A DNA stretch of 64,000 nt from Monarcha castaneiventris obscurior (Eukaryota; Chordata; Aves; Passeriformes; Monarchidae): contig JAMPIT010000174.1 of the NCBI GenBank assembly GCA_026261815.1, positions 13,144,001 through 13,208,000 of the forward strand. The letters run 5' to 3'. Under the pieces are notes generated by a model. It was not told where the DNA came from. It made no database searches and was given only the letters and a program-made list of their open reading frames with translations. Positions 1 to 12,532 of this stretch are shown piece by piece (positions within the stretch are counted from its first letter, which is position 1; each line of letters begins with the position of its first letter). The translations under genes were made by a program, and so were the position numbers.

Positions 1-1925
1 AACAGATGATTTTGGAGGAAATAAATCTTTTTCTAGAATATGTTTTCTTCCAAAAATTGGTCTGAGCAGCAAAGCATTTGTTCTGGCAGGGTACTGATGC
101 CAGTCCTTTAATTTTCTGTGCATTTCTGTACTGAGAGAGAAAAGATTACTGCTTGTGCTTAACCTGGTGCTGGTATTAGGGATTATGCAGGTATTTTGAC
201 CCTTGATCTTTAACAGTTTAATTCCAAACAATGTGGAATGAGTTATATTTTTTGATGACTTTGCATGTTTATTACAATGTTGACTGTCTTCAGGTGATAC
301 ACATATACGTGTGTGTACATGTATATTTACACATACATAAAACCTGCAGAATCAGACCCAAAAGCAGGCAGGTTTGATGACATTGCTCTTTCTTGGGCTG
401 CACCACAGAACTAAACTTGTTGCTGTGTTTTCACTCTCTGGGATTTGACATGAGAGCCACTGTTTGTCAGGGGGAGAAACAAAATGTCCTCCTCATCCAA
501 CTTTCTTTTTCTTGGGTTTCTTATTCCTCACCCCCACCCTCTCCTGACACACAACAGCAGCAGCTATCCAGGCTCTCTTTCCAGCTGGTGTGTTGTCTGA
601 AGTGATTACACAGCCTGTAACTAAGCTTCAGGACTGAAATGCAAGTGGGCATCAAGAAGGCCAGAAGGAGGAAGATGGCTTTAGATGGTTGAACCTTATC
701 CTTCTTTCTTGCAAGTACTGGGATAATCTCTTCCTTATAATAGAATGAGAAGGAAAACTTCTCAAAAGCATTTCCCAAGCATGCAAACAGCTTTTGCTTC
801 CAGGTTTCTTTCAACCTTGATTGCTTTACAGGTGCCACAGGTAGAAGTGAAACACAACATTGGAGTTGCAGGATTTTTATTTTGAACCTTGTGCAGGCTT
901 GTCTTACACGGCTCCTTCTTTCCAAGAAGAGATTCTAACTTACTCTGAGCTTACCTGCTCATGCACAAATAAATGTATGACAGAAGAAAGACTGAGGGTG
1001 GATTTGAATGACTAATGCTTTGGGAAGCGTGAACATAGCTCTGCTTCTCACAGACATTAGAAAGCTGGCACCCTGCAGTCTTCCTAACATGACTCACGGT
1101 GGAGTGTGAAAAGGAAGGTGTTATACAGGTTCACCCATTAGAATCAAGGTGTTCAAGCAGTGAATTAGCTGCTGTATACACCAGCTCCTGATGGAACTAA
1201 GCAGGCACAGGAGCTGCCATCCCTCTTCTAGCAGGTACCCTGACACGCTCTTCCTGTAGCTACTGAACCACAGAGGGTAAGTGCCTGCTCGCAGTGGAGT
1301 CAGAGGCAAACCTCACATCGGGAATAATCCCCGACCTCTAGAAATAAATGAGAATAAAAAGGTGACAGCAAAATGGTAGAGGGTGGAACTCTGCTGCCAA
1401 CTCAAGACTGTATCAAAAAGCCATTTGGTCCTTTTGAGTGTGTTCAAAGACTTGTCAAGTCTAACAAAAAGGTCTTTTCTTTCCACACTCAGTCCAGGAT
1501 TGACTTTGCCAATCAATAGTTCAGGACAGGGACCTTTCATAGACAATATCTGTGGTCAGTGTCTAACCTTCTGTTGCTTATAACTGAGGTGAGCATCAAA
1601 TTCAACACAGATGCCCAAGGTGGGCAGTGAAGTAACATTAAATACTGCAAAGGCAGGTTATTGGTGAGATGAGGCAGCAAAATTACTGCATTGTGAATGA
1701 ACCTGACAGGCATGAACAGGAAACCTGTAATCATTAAGGAATTAGACTGGACTCAATGTGTATCAGTACATAGGATTTTGTCAATAAATTCATTACAGAC
1801 AAACCTTCAGCAATTAATAAAATATTCTGACTGAAATGTAGATATCTGGGGGTGAAATGAAAAAAAACAGTTTACTTGATGACTTTTCCTGGTCTTAAAA
1901 TCAAGAATCAAATACGGTTAGAAGG
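1..1925. other. Non-coding stretch, no gene seen
   Basis: AT-rich sequence without a recognisable gene or repeat. A short alternating purine/pyrimidine patch (TG/CA/TA mixture) lies at about 296-345. The longest open frame, 521-925 on the minus strand (134 codons), has no recognisable domain and no convincing splice context, so I treat it as chance. Confidence 0.6.
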
Positions 1926-1929
1926 GAAA

Positions 1930-2325
1930 AAGGGATTTTACCTCTTTGTTTATTTTAAGGACCCTTAGGTGCACCACGTCCAGGTGGAATGTGCCAAAAT
2001 GCACACCGCAATGAACACCCACAATAGATCAGGTATAACATTATAGGTCTTACTAATTAGCATATCTATCAAAGATTCCCCAATGAGAGGCTCAAATGAG
2101 CCCCCCTCCCCAAGGAACCTTCCCCTGGATGGTTCTATCTTAGATTACAAAATGTATTCTGGAGAGGACCTTGGTGTCTGGGACTTTCTGATCCTTAACT
2201 GTGAAGCTTCTAAGATGTTCAGTCTCCCAGCTTGACAAATAAGTCTAAGAATGTAGGTTAAAAAACACTAAGAATACAAAAGCTATGAAAGGTAGAAAAG
2301 GCAAAAAATCATCATGGCATCAACT
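1930..2325 (-). mobile_element. Avian endogenous retrovirus LTR, minus strand, partial or degraded
   Basis: Read on the minus strand, this segment resembles the U3-R part of an avian ERV long terminal repeat. It has a stretch meaning 'cattggggaatctttgat' followed by 'agatatgctaattagtaa', then a run ending 'gtggtgcacctaaggg', and an AATAAA polyadenylation signal at 1951-1956 (approximate). This order of blocks is what I remember of ERVL/ERVK-like LTRs in birds; the exact subfamily cannot be named from memory. I see no clear TG at the 5' boundary and no clear U5 or CA at the 3' boundary, so both limits are approximate and the element may be truncated. It is a decayed regulatory unit with no coding capacity. 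Confidence 0.6.
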
Positions 2326-2393
2326 AAGTCCACTAGAAATCTCTCTCAGAGTTGAGCTATTTATCTGTCTCATGCTGGGTGTTTTGGTGTAAC

Positions 2394-2897
2394 TCAGAAA
2401 GCATGAGCTTTCTTGTCTCTATTCAGTCTCCAACTGCACTCTCCTGAGACCTCCCCAGACCACTCACACCTGTCTCTGTCTCTGCAGAAGGTCTCAGCAG
2501 TAGCTATTTGTGTAATAATTCCTACTACGAACCAAATGGATGGGGCAGTGAAGCAGTGATAAACAAGATTAGCTCCACCATATGGCATCAGACACATTAC
2601 TCCTCTAGACCAAATTAATACGCTGACTGTGAGACTCTTGCGGTCATAACTCCATCTCTGGAATGCTTCTGTGTTTGTGGACAGCTCAGCACTATGGCAG
2701 CTGGTTGAGTTGGCTGACTCCATCATCCTCTCCATGCTGTCAGTGCAGACTGTCCTTGCAAAGCGTTCCGATACCTGTCTCCAACCTAAGAGTTTTATTG
2801 GCAAGAAGGATGCACAGGAAAACTGAATAATTAATAAGAAAAGCATCCACAAATATGCTGGCTGTATGTCAGAAATGGGTCTACCCCCAAAAATCAA
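2394..2897 (-). pseudogene. Possible ERV interior remnant (167-codon open frame)
   Basis: A 167-codon frame lies just upstream, in minus-strand order, of the LTR at 1930-2325. That is where the 3' end of a provirus interior would sit. It has a hydrophobic segment near residues 17-30 and another around residues 130-145. I recognise no retroviral motif: no zinc knuckle, no protease or reverse-transcriptase signature, no furin site and no fusion-peptide pattern. No clear polypurine tract separates it from the LTR. A 13-A run at 2915-2927 borders its far side. Position is the only reason to link it to the LTR, and a chance open frame is equally possible. Confidence 0.2.
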
Positions 2898-2929
2898 AAT
2901 ACTTTTTTAAAGTGAAAAAAAAAAAAAGG

Positions 2930-5900
2930 TCTTGTCAGAAATATTCCTGCAGTGCCTTTTGGGAAGTGACTCCCTAATTCTTCTTGGTCCATTTCTCCTC
3001 TGCAGAAAATCTCTTTAGAGCAAACTCTGACTCCCATGAGGGATCATAAACCCGTTCTCTTGAGGATTGTGCATTATGGGAGCTGACAGTCAGCAATGCA
3101 GTCAGCTGGAAGTAAAGAAGACCTAGAGAAGATGGGTACCTGCATTCAGACACCATCAATCACAACTGCCATAAAGAATTTTCACATTCAAACTATTTAG
3201 GGCTGATGGGGAATTTGTTTTGGAGGTGATATCAAAGTTACTCATCTAGAGTAGACATGTTTTGTAAAAAGCTTCTCTTAAAAAGTCAGTTTTGCAAGGA
3301 GAAAAAGTTGTGCTGGAGATTTTCTGGCATAAAAGAAAATGTATCATCACCAAAGGTAGTCTTAAGTAGTCCAAGTGTTTTGACATGAAAAAAAACATTC
3401 TGACACCTGCTCAGAATAACATTAATCTAATACATGAGATGCTAAATTAGTCTGCTAAAAAGCTGCTTATATTTACTGGAGTACAGGTGGTATTCTATTC
3501 CAAGGATAGAGTTCATAAGCATTTGATAAAAAATGTTGGTAGAGGTAGGTAAGAGACTCAAAGGATTTCCACCACCATGGTGAAAGTCAGCTTCTTAAGC
3601 ACCGGGAGAGAGGGAAACCAGAGCCACTTAACCCAGTACTGCCCCAATATTCAACTATTAATAATTTTGAAAAGCGGGTGCATGGCCTCCTATTCACCCA
3701 GAAAACCTGTAGAGGAATCAGGAAGGAACTAGAAGCTGTGTGAGTTGCACAGGGAGAAAGTTAAGAGCACAGACATCAAGAAAATCAGTCTTTAAACTCC
3801 CTGCTGTATCAAGAGTGGCCCATTCTTCTGCTGTCAGGTGTGCAGTTGTCCCAGTATCCTGGGTATTGTACATGCTGGGATGAAGGGTTCATAACCATTA
3901 AACACTTCTCAATACTGCTATGAGCAGTTGGATCATGCAGTTTTTATACCAGAAGTATTAGACATATTGCAGAGCAGGAAAAGGAATAAATTATAACTTT
4001 TCTGAAGTTTCTGAGACGTGAAATCATGCATTATGAATTCTCCATAGATACGTCGCTACTAGCCATCTTCTGTTTTATTTCTAGCTGCAACACTTAGTTT
4101 CTGTGAGAAATGAATGAATATGTTAGCCAAGAATTTCCAAAGCAATGAGTCAGTCAAGACTGGCAAAGGAGAGAGGATGGGGAGCAATAGCTCCTTCCCC
4201 ATTAGTATCACCTGGCTCAGAGTGCCTACTCCAAGCTGCATGATTGGTTAGAAATGCCAGCACACACATTGCTCTCCATCTTCCTTTCCTCCTGATCTAT
4301 GGTCCAGACACATCCATCTGACAGGTTTCCATTTTTAAGTTCCCTAGTCAATTAATTGGCACATTCCTTTAGACCTCTCAGCTCTGGCATGCAAAGATGA
4401 CAGTTATTTTTAGAAATCTGAACTGCTGTTTTTCTTGAGTAGAAAATTCACGATTTAAGAAAAACTGTCACAGTTGTTTTGCCTTAAAAGAAAATGCACC
4501 ACCAAGGAGCTAAAGGCTGAGTTTTTGCAGTTTTGTGTTTGCATTGCATGGGTTAGCTGCAGAGTGGTTGGAGCCTGTGACATTTGATGGGAAATTGGTA
4601 GGCATATTCAAAACAAGATGAGAGATCAGGACACTCCCTTATCAACCTCGCAGAGAGGCCTTTCCTGGTGAAACATTCAGAATTATCAGGCATGTCTGTA
4701 TTTCTTAATCTCCTTTCTCTCTGGTTTTGAGTTCCATCTCAGGGAAAATAATTAACATATACTGACAACATCTTTTAGCGATTTACTTCTTAGGATTAAG
4801 GAGATTTGCTAGCCCAAAACCTCTGATGTACTCAGACACCAACTGTGCATAAAAAGAGTTATTCATTCCCCAGGCATGTCAGTCTGGCACCTTTCACCAG
4901 TGCTACATGCACAGAGAAGAGAGACATGGAATTAACACCCTAAACCAACAAGACAAAGGGCCAAATAGAAATTGCCCTCTCTTCCTCAAAATATTGACTT
5001 TTTAAGCATTACACCTGTTACTATTCCTAGCTTTAAAAAGCTGAAAAGAGGAGTGAACAATGTGGGTCACTTTATTGCTGCTCTGAGTTTGTACCTAACC
5101 ATAACTTCAGTGGAGAAGCTGGACTCCTAACAGAACCATCCCAAACAGAGCTGAACTAGAATAAAACTGGATGCAGCCTTTCTCTACAGCTTCCCACTGT
5201 ATCTGCAGCTCTGCTTCTAAACTGGATGATGAATACAGCCCCAAAGGAAGCCTACAGGTATTCCTCAAATTATAAAATAGATGTAAGGGATTTCTTGAGT
5301 GCTCTTCCTACATCTTCTACTGAGAATCATTTACTCAAGGCAACCTTTCCTCTAAATATGTTTAAATTATGCTTCATTTAAGTTAGTTCTGCAACATCAA
5401 CAGAGCAATGTAGGACAGAGTTGGAGTTTATGGATCCCATTTTAACAGCACTGCATAGCAAGGGCTAAAAAGTGTTTCATCTCAGACCTAGTCCTGTCAA
5501 AAGTTCCCTGCTGATGGAGTGAGGTGTTGCAGGGGAGGTTTGGCCCTACTGAGAGCACCTGATCTGGAAATCAACAGGCAGCTATAAAACATGAGATCTG
5601 CATGGGTATTTTTATGTTAATTTTCTCTCAGGCGAGAAATGACAATTTTAGAAGCACCCAGGTTTATACCTGTATGTCATAAAGCCGTGCAGCATGAAGA
5701 TACCTGAGCAAGTGCTGAACAAACAAGCTTTATTGTGGAGCTCTACTGTGACTAATTAACATCTAGAAGTTGCTATATTAGTCTGGGCAAACTGCCATGC
5801 AAACCTGCCATACTGCTTTTTGCATCCAAGCAAATTACATTAGAGCTACCTAAGGCAGCTGGAATGCAATACATTTTAGGGATGGAGGAGCCTTACTCCC

Positions 5901-8900
5901 ACAGATTATTAGAGATGTAAGGCTCCCAAAAGCCTAAGTCATCCCTGAATTCTATTCTAAAAGTAAGAATAAGCTTAAGGGAGCAAGGCACTTCAGAAAA
6001 TTAGTCTCTACACAATCTTTATTTATTACATTCTCACTGTATTATCCATTAAAATTCTTTTAACATCTTGTCTGATTTAGATAAATACTATTTGTGCTTA
6101 AGGAGTATGAAAAAAAATAACCCATAAGAAACCCAGAGAAAGGTGATTCCTTCATTGTAAAGGTTACTTGTATCATTAGTAACTGATTAATATTTTTTCA
6201 TCTAACATTCCTTCCAGGAATGAGCATGGTTTTTAACACACTTCTGAGCCAAGATCCTACTACTACCCTCTTCTTCTGCCATTGTTTTTAAGGGTGATGT
6301 TATTCCTCCTAACTTTTATCTTCACAAGTAGCAAAGAAATTACCCCCTGTAATGGGCTGAAGAAGGTGATATTTATTGTCTTTGAAACTTTAGTGATTGC
6401 AGGTTTCATGATCACTCCTGAAGAAATGTTTATCCTCAAAATAACTGAGACAATGCAAGTTGTTCAATGGATCCGTGTGTGGGAGTATGTTAAGAAGAAT
6501 AGTTCATTGAAGCTTACAAATACGATGAGCTGTTTTAATAAAACAGCAGAAACAAGAACTTCTAATGGAGGAGAAGGGATCTGCCTGTCTCCTCTCTGCC
6601 AAGATACTGTCAACCAAAATTAACAACTCCTATTTCAAATCCCAGTGTTTCAATGAAAGGATTAATCCATACCCATGCACAGCTGTGTGAGACTGTCTTA
6701 ATCCACAGGACTGATCAGAGCCTGGAAGCAATTCCCAGCATCCATTCAGGACATGAGGACTCTGCTGGAACAGCAAGCAAAGGTGCTACAGGTAACCAGC
6801 TGCTGGTTTCTGAGAAATGAAGCCATTGCTGCTGGGAGCTGATCCAAACCCTTCACTTAATTTGATAAAAGCTTTCCAGCATTATTGCTATCACTTACAG
6901 TTTCTGTTACTATAATGTTGCTTTCAAGTGCCTGACTTAAATGTCCCAGTATTTTTCAAAGAAGAATGATGGATGTATTTATTCATTTATTTGATAAATA
7001 AATATCTTGTTTGCTGGAGCTGACATATGTTACTCTTTATATAATAAATTACAAAAAGACACAGCAGTTACCAGTGGCATCTAGGAAAGACACATTTTAA
7101 ACATCTTTTTCATACTCAGAATGAGGAGAGAAAAAAAAGTTTTTGAGTGTGATTCATTTTTCCTACTATAAATCTGTCTTAGAATGAGTTGAATCCTACT
7201 CCCAGCATAAACAGTCTACCTATCTTGGGTAGCATGGCTATTTTTCTACTTCAGACTTTCCAGCACAGTAAGTCATTCAAACCACCCCAGTGCCTTTAAA
7301 ACCAGTGTTAGGACTGTTTCCTAAGTCATTGAGGTAGAAAACAGTCATGGACCCTGATCTCAGCATGGTAAGTGTTGTATAGGTGCTTACAAACATACAG
7401 TATAAAATGTAAGGCAGGAGTCAGTAGATGGACAGGAGAATGCAGAGTAGCAAGGGATCCTGTTAATTAATATGATGGAATGTTATCACAGCACACAAAA
7501 AGTGTAACTACAGCCAGCCTATGTGAGCCTCATGACAGAAAGTTGTTTTAAGGATCAGAAAATGACATAGCAGATATCCAAATACTGCTTCCAAAATACA
7601 TCCAAGCACTCTTCCATGCATGGAGGGATTCGACCTACCCACCCTGCTCACTCAGGTCTCTGAGAACACCAGTGTGAAAGGAGAAACCCCACTCACTTTT
7701 CCTGGAATGTATCCCATGGAAGGAGACTTCCTCCAGTGTGCAGCTGCACTGTGCAAAGGGAAGGTGTCCAGGCTGCCCAGCACCTGGGGGTGGGAGGCAA
7801 ACCTGCTCTGGCCATCCTCTGAGTGCACACATAAGCTCAAGGTAAGAACCCAGCCTCAAAAGGCCCAAGGACATTTTGCTTGCCTTCAGTATTTTTGTGC
7901 CTTTTAAAGCAATATATGCAACAATAATATCACATCAGTCTGGGAAAAAATAGACAAGCTTCACAATGTTTCTATGCCCCACAGCACATCTCATTTTTCA
8001 ATTAGATCAGTCTAATAAAACTCTTTAAGCATTATTTCTTTGGCATCCGTAGTCTAGATTAGTTACAGCACCACTGGTATTACTTAACATTAGGTATTAC
8101 TAAACTGCTGTTTATAAAAGATGTTTATGAGCCCTGAAACAAATCATCTGAGTGTTTTTAAGGAAATATTTTATTTTTCTATTTACTCCAAATAGCAGAT
8201 TGATACAGAAGTTGTAAAGGTTGATCTATATTATTTCACTTCTGATAAATAAAGTATTATTTGTGGTCTAAATTACCTCATTTGTCATTTAATACTGGTA
8301 TTTTCCAAATGTTTTGTTTTATGGCCCATGTAAGCAGTAAAAGAAACACCAATGCCTGCTTTTTTTCCTAGATTTGCTTGACTTAAGGAATAGTAAGGGA
8401 CCTGTAAAATTTTCAAGATGTAATATTTTAACTACTACTATTTTTTACTATTTCTAATTAATTTCTCCTGAGGTTTATAATTTGGGAGAGTTATGAGGGG
8501 GTTTGAGGTTTTGTTTGCTTTAAGAAACTTGCTCACAAGGTATATTTTTTTTACCTCTAAACTGCAGTTGCAACTAAATCTCCAAGATGACACCAATTTA
8601 TTTATCTTAGGTAAAACGAAACATGAAGACGATGCCTAAGAGCAGCAGGACACAGTTGAAGTAGAGTATCGTGATAAATACCTAGCTGAGTAGCAGCCAA
8701 TCTAGTGCTGTGTTTCCTCCTGGCAAGCAATTTAGATAAACTGCTGTCTATCCTAAAAGATCATGGTCCAAGATTTCAGATGGTGTAAAGGGACATTTTC
8801 ACAAAGTTCAGTGGAGTGGATAAGACTGTCCAAGAAGTTGGCAATTTAATATTGGATGTTTCTATCAAGTCTCATGTGCTAAGTGGTCATTTCCTGGTAA

Positions 8901-10394
8901 CACCTCAGTAAATGTCATACTCTGGAGTGTTTGCCTGAAGATGTGCCTGTGCAGCAGTGTTCATTTCTAGGGCACAGACTGGTGTGCAACAAAGAGGGTG
9001 TTCTATAACAGGGAAAATAGCCCTTACCTGCAGCCAGATGAATCAACACAGCACCTTTCCTGCTGCCTGGGCTTGAACAGGAGTTTACAGATTCATGGGC
9101 GTCACAATCATGACTTAAATGTTTATAAATAACAGCATTCCTTTCCTTCCAGGAGTGTAGAGGGAAAGCAGGCTCTTTTTTCTGGAATCCACAGTAATCT
9201 ATAATAAGATTTAATGTTTAAAACAACAGTTTTCCAGCTCTTATGTAATTGGAAAAATGCAAGTAATTTCTGTGAATAAGAGCTCTGCTTGTAAAAGACT
9301 GTTCTATTAAGCACCTGGTTATCACCACAATATCGCTGGCTTTCCATAGCTGGTGATTTGTTTTCATACCATACACCAAACTTAAATGCAGCTTTTAGGG
9401 CTGAATGTGAAATTACAGCCATTTTGAATGTGTTTTGAATTATCCTGGATAATTGTTAGGTCAGTATGAAGGATTCTAATGCTCAAAAATCAGAATCAAG
9501 CCAAATTTGCTTCTAGTGTGACTTCTCTGAGTTCTGCTGCAAAGAACTCCCCAAAGTGTCACATTGTTGGTACTATGAGAAAATAAATTGTTTCTGAATC
9601 GAGAGTGTTTTCAGCAATCATTGGATTAGACACTGTTTGAAGCTCCAGCAGATAATAAAACATGACTGTAAATGATTGCTTCAGCTTTATCTTTCAAAAA
9701 ATCAAAGTCAAAATACAGTTTCTTCCAAACAAATAAAGAAAGTATTTATAGCAAAATATACTCCCTAATGAATAAAATGTACAGTCAGCCACAACCCCAA
9801 ACATGTGCCAGACTCCATTCATTTTTTTCAAGGAAATCCATGGGTTGCTTATAAACATACTGAACCAAAATATTTAGGTTATCACTTGAAAGGGTCTCTC
9901 TGCTGAGATTAGGCCAGGAAAGTTTAAAGCCTAGAGGTTGTTCTACAAATATCTGTGTATGTGTCTATAAATATTCTAGCATTTCCTGTAATTAGTGTTG
10001 CTCGATACTCCCTCTTTCAGGATCTTTTATTAGTGTCTCATAACTTTGCTAAACATCTTGATTAAGGGTTTTTCCCTGCTAGGGCTATCCAGACAGAGTC
10101 AGAACTAAATTGCTTGAATCAAAACAGCTAAGCCTGTACTGAGAATACTGTTGTTCTAGAGAAAAAAACATGAAGACCATATTTTTTAGAAAGATTAGAT
10201 AGTTCTGGAAAGCTTTGTGGAGGGATTTGAAATTTGGTCTATTCTGTTCAGTATATATATGAATATCTACAAGGAGATGAGCAAATTAGAAGTCTTGGGG
10301 AAAAAACCCAACAGTTCATGGATGCTTAAGAGAGATTATTCTGAGCCTAGCAACTGAAATTAGCAGTAGCACACTCTCTCCTGAGCATACTTCA
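2930..10394. other. Non-coding stretch, no gene seen
   Basis: Mostly AT-rich sequence with no recognisable exon, RNA gene or well-preserved repeat. A 113-codon frame at 6282-6623 on the plus strand starts with a hydrophobic stretch but has no recognisable domain. A small AT hairpin (7-bp arms, 5-nt loop) sits at 6985-7003. A pair of opposite-strand frames at 7620-7907 mirrors a locally GC-richer patch. Confidence 0.6.
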
Positions 10395-10975
10395 GTCCCA
10401 GCAAGGATATTATGTGCTTGAGTGTCCCATTCATCACTTCCCACACAGCATATAAGTATGACCCAAACACTTCCTATCTCTTTGGCAAGTCAATTTTATC
10501 TTTACTTTTCCTTGAGACTTCCCTCTTTCCTTACATTCTCACATACCTGAACCCAACTCAAGGCTGCTATTGGACCATAGGCCCATCCAGTACTGACCTA
10601 CCCCCACACCTCCTTCCCCTTCCTGATCTTTTGGGCCAATCTTTTTCCCTGAACAACTGCTATGATTGCCTCTTTCCCTAGTGCCTTAAGATCTTTCTTT
10701 TTTGTACTTTTATGTTAAATCTTATTCCCTTTTACGTGCAGCCCTTAGCCATCCTATCTATACATATTCCAGATTCCAGACTGTCATGCTACCCCCCACG
10801 TACACCAACAAATGTACCTGCAACAATTTTCCAAACTGTCTTACTCCCCAAACCTCCATCCCTTCTTGCTATTTTGTCCATTTTACACAAGCTCCCAGTC
10901 CCAGCATCCATTTAGACACAATCTGTTCCAGTCTCTCCTCCGCATGCCCAGACACACCAGAATTTTTTACCTAAT
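10395..10975. other. Pyrimidine-skewed stretch
   Basis: For about 580 bases the plus strand is dominated by C and T, with many runs such as 'cttccccttcctg'. Several plus-strand frames (10412-10681, 10702-10974, 10712-10915, 10812-11060) stay open at once. This is expected where purines, which every stop codon needs, are scarce. The translations are rich in Ser, Pro, Leu and Phe with no domain, so I do not call them genes. The stretch ends in a short TTTTG run near 10993-11007. Confidence 0.7.
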
Positions 10976-11059
10976 ATGTGCATCTGGATTTTGTTTTGTT
11001 TTGTTTGTAATTTTTCTCCTTTATCCTGCCTGGGTCCAAAAAGGATTATTGATGATGTG

Positions 11060-11868
11060 AAGGACTTCAGCTTTCTGAGTAACATTTAGCAAGACTGTAG
11101 GCAACTGCTCTTATCAGCAGAGATGATGGGTAAATTTAACACCAGATGGTGTTACCAGGCCCACCACACTGGCAGAATTGTGGGTGTGTACGTGTAAACA
11201 CCCATGCATGTACACATGCAAACAAATACCCTACTGTGTACATGCAAATGTTTTCTTCACACTGCTTGCAGCAGAAGAAGCTTTATCTGTCTAGAAGGAT
11301 GCAGCTGCCACTTGCCCTGGATTTGTTGATACACCAGAACTCTTTGGCATTGCTCCACTGATGCAGAGAATCACAAATGCTGGCTATACCCCTTTACAGC
11401 TGCTTTCCATCATCTGAGATGCACCACACGGAAAGCTCATACCGGCAGATCTGGTCTTATCTTTATTTTCAGACACTTGCAATCCTGATCGTTCTGTCCT
11501 TTCCCTGATTATCCTTATGTAAATGGTCTTTAAATTTTAGATGATGAAACAGATTTGCACTGTGATTCTTCACTCTGAAAAGTGAATGTCGTCCAAGAAA
11601 AGTTTCCTTGGAACATGCCCAGGTGAAATTATCCTACCCTAAAAAATATTATGAAACATTTTCAGATCAGTATTTTGTTATTAAGAAAAGGCCTTTTCTT
11701 CTGATAACTTGTAGGCAGAATTAACAGAAATTCAGAAGAGCTGGATATGAAAGTCATGATGCAATACAGTATTAACTAGGTTTGGGGACTGAATGATGGC
11801 CCTCAGGTCAATTTACACCTACATTGTGAAAAATGTGGCAGATATCTAAATGGAATCTGTACAGATAT
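11060..11868. other. Non-coding stretch with a small hairpin
   Basis: No gene seen. A perfect inverted repeat (TAACACC, 4-nt loop, GGTGTTA) lies at 11137-11154. It is followed by a TG/CA-rich patch with repeated 'tgtacatgcaaa'-like words up to about 11250. Confidence 0.55.
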
Positions 11869-11869
11869 T

Positions 11870-12532
11870 TACTTTGATACTGAGAGTTTCATGTTCAACC
11901 TGGTGTCCACCAAGACTTCCAGGTCCCTTTCTGCCAAGCTTCTTTCCACTGAAGAGGCCACCATCATACACCAGTGCATGGGGGTGCTCCTCCCCAGGTG
12001 CAGGACTTCACAATTCCCTTTGTTGAACCTCAAGACATTCCTGTTGACCCATTTCTCCAGCCTGTTGAGATCATTCTGGATGAGAGCATGACCCTCTAGT
12101 GTTTCAGCCACTTCTCCCAGTTTAGTGTCCCCAGCAAACTTGCTGAGGCTACACTCTGCCCCATCATCCAGAGGTTTAACAGGACTGCACCCAGTATTGG
12201 TCACTGAGGAACTCTGCTAGCCACTGTCTCCAGCTGGATTTGTGGATCACCACTCCTTGGACCCAGACATTCAGCTAGTTTTCAGTCCACCTCAGTCTAC
12301 TCCCCCAGTCTGTACATCAAAAGCTTCTCTATGAGGGTCTAATGGGAGACATTGTCAAAGGCCACGCTGAAGTCCAGGCAGACAACACCCTCTGCCTTGC
12401 CCTCATCCAAGAGGTCAGTCACTTCACCACAGATGTGTATCAGGTTGGTCAAGCATGACTTCCACTCAGTGATGCTGTGCTGACTACTCCTAATGATTTT
12501 GTCATCCTCACTGTGCCTGGAAATGGTAATTA
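11870..12532 (-). mobile_element. CR1 LINE fragment, reverse-transcriptase part of ORF2, minus strand
   Basis: On the minus strand this is the C-terminal half of a CR1 ORF2 reverse transcriptase. An open part (11869-12204) reads through the active-site block with the words KFAGDTKLG, then RLEKWVNRN, RFNKGNCEVLHLGR and LAERDLEVLVDTRLNM, which match the CR1 protein. The catalytic block, normally F-A-D-D, is F-A-G-D here (codons at 12127-12138), so one of the two catalytic aspartates is lost. Upstream blocks (12205-12532) show the 'DFS.AFD.VSH' region with in-frame stops. Neither the 5' end nor the 3' tail is present. It is a dead, internally truncated copy; the frame at 11869-12204 should not be annotated as a host gene. 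Confidence 0.9.

Noticed and set aside
521..925. 134-codon minus-strand frame
   Set aside because: No domain, ordinary composition and no supporting splice or promoter signals.
6282..6623. 113-codon plus-strand frame with a hydrophobic start resembling a signal peptide
   Set aside because: No cleavage-site pattern followed by a recognisable domain, no promoter and no exon boundary; AT-rich DNA often encodes Phe/Leu/Ile-rich starts.
11869..12204. 111-codon frame taken as a host gene
   Set aside because: It is CR1 reverse transcriptase with a damaged active site.
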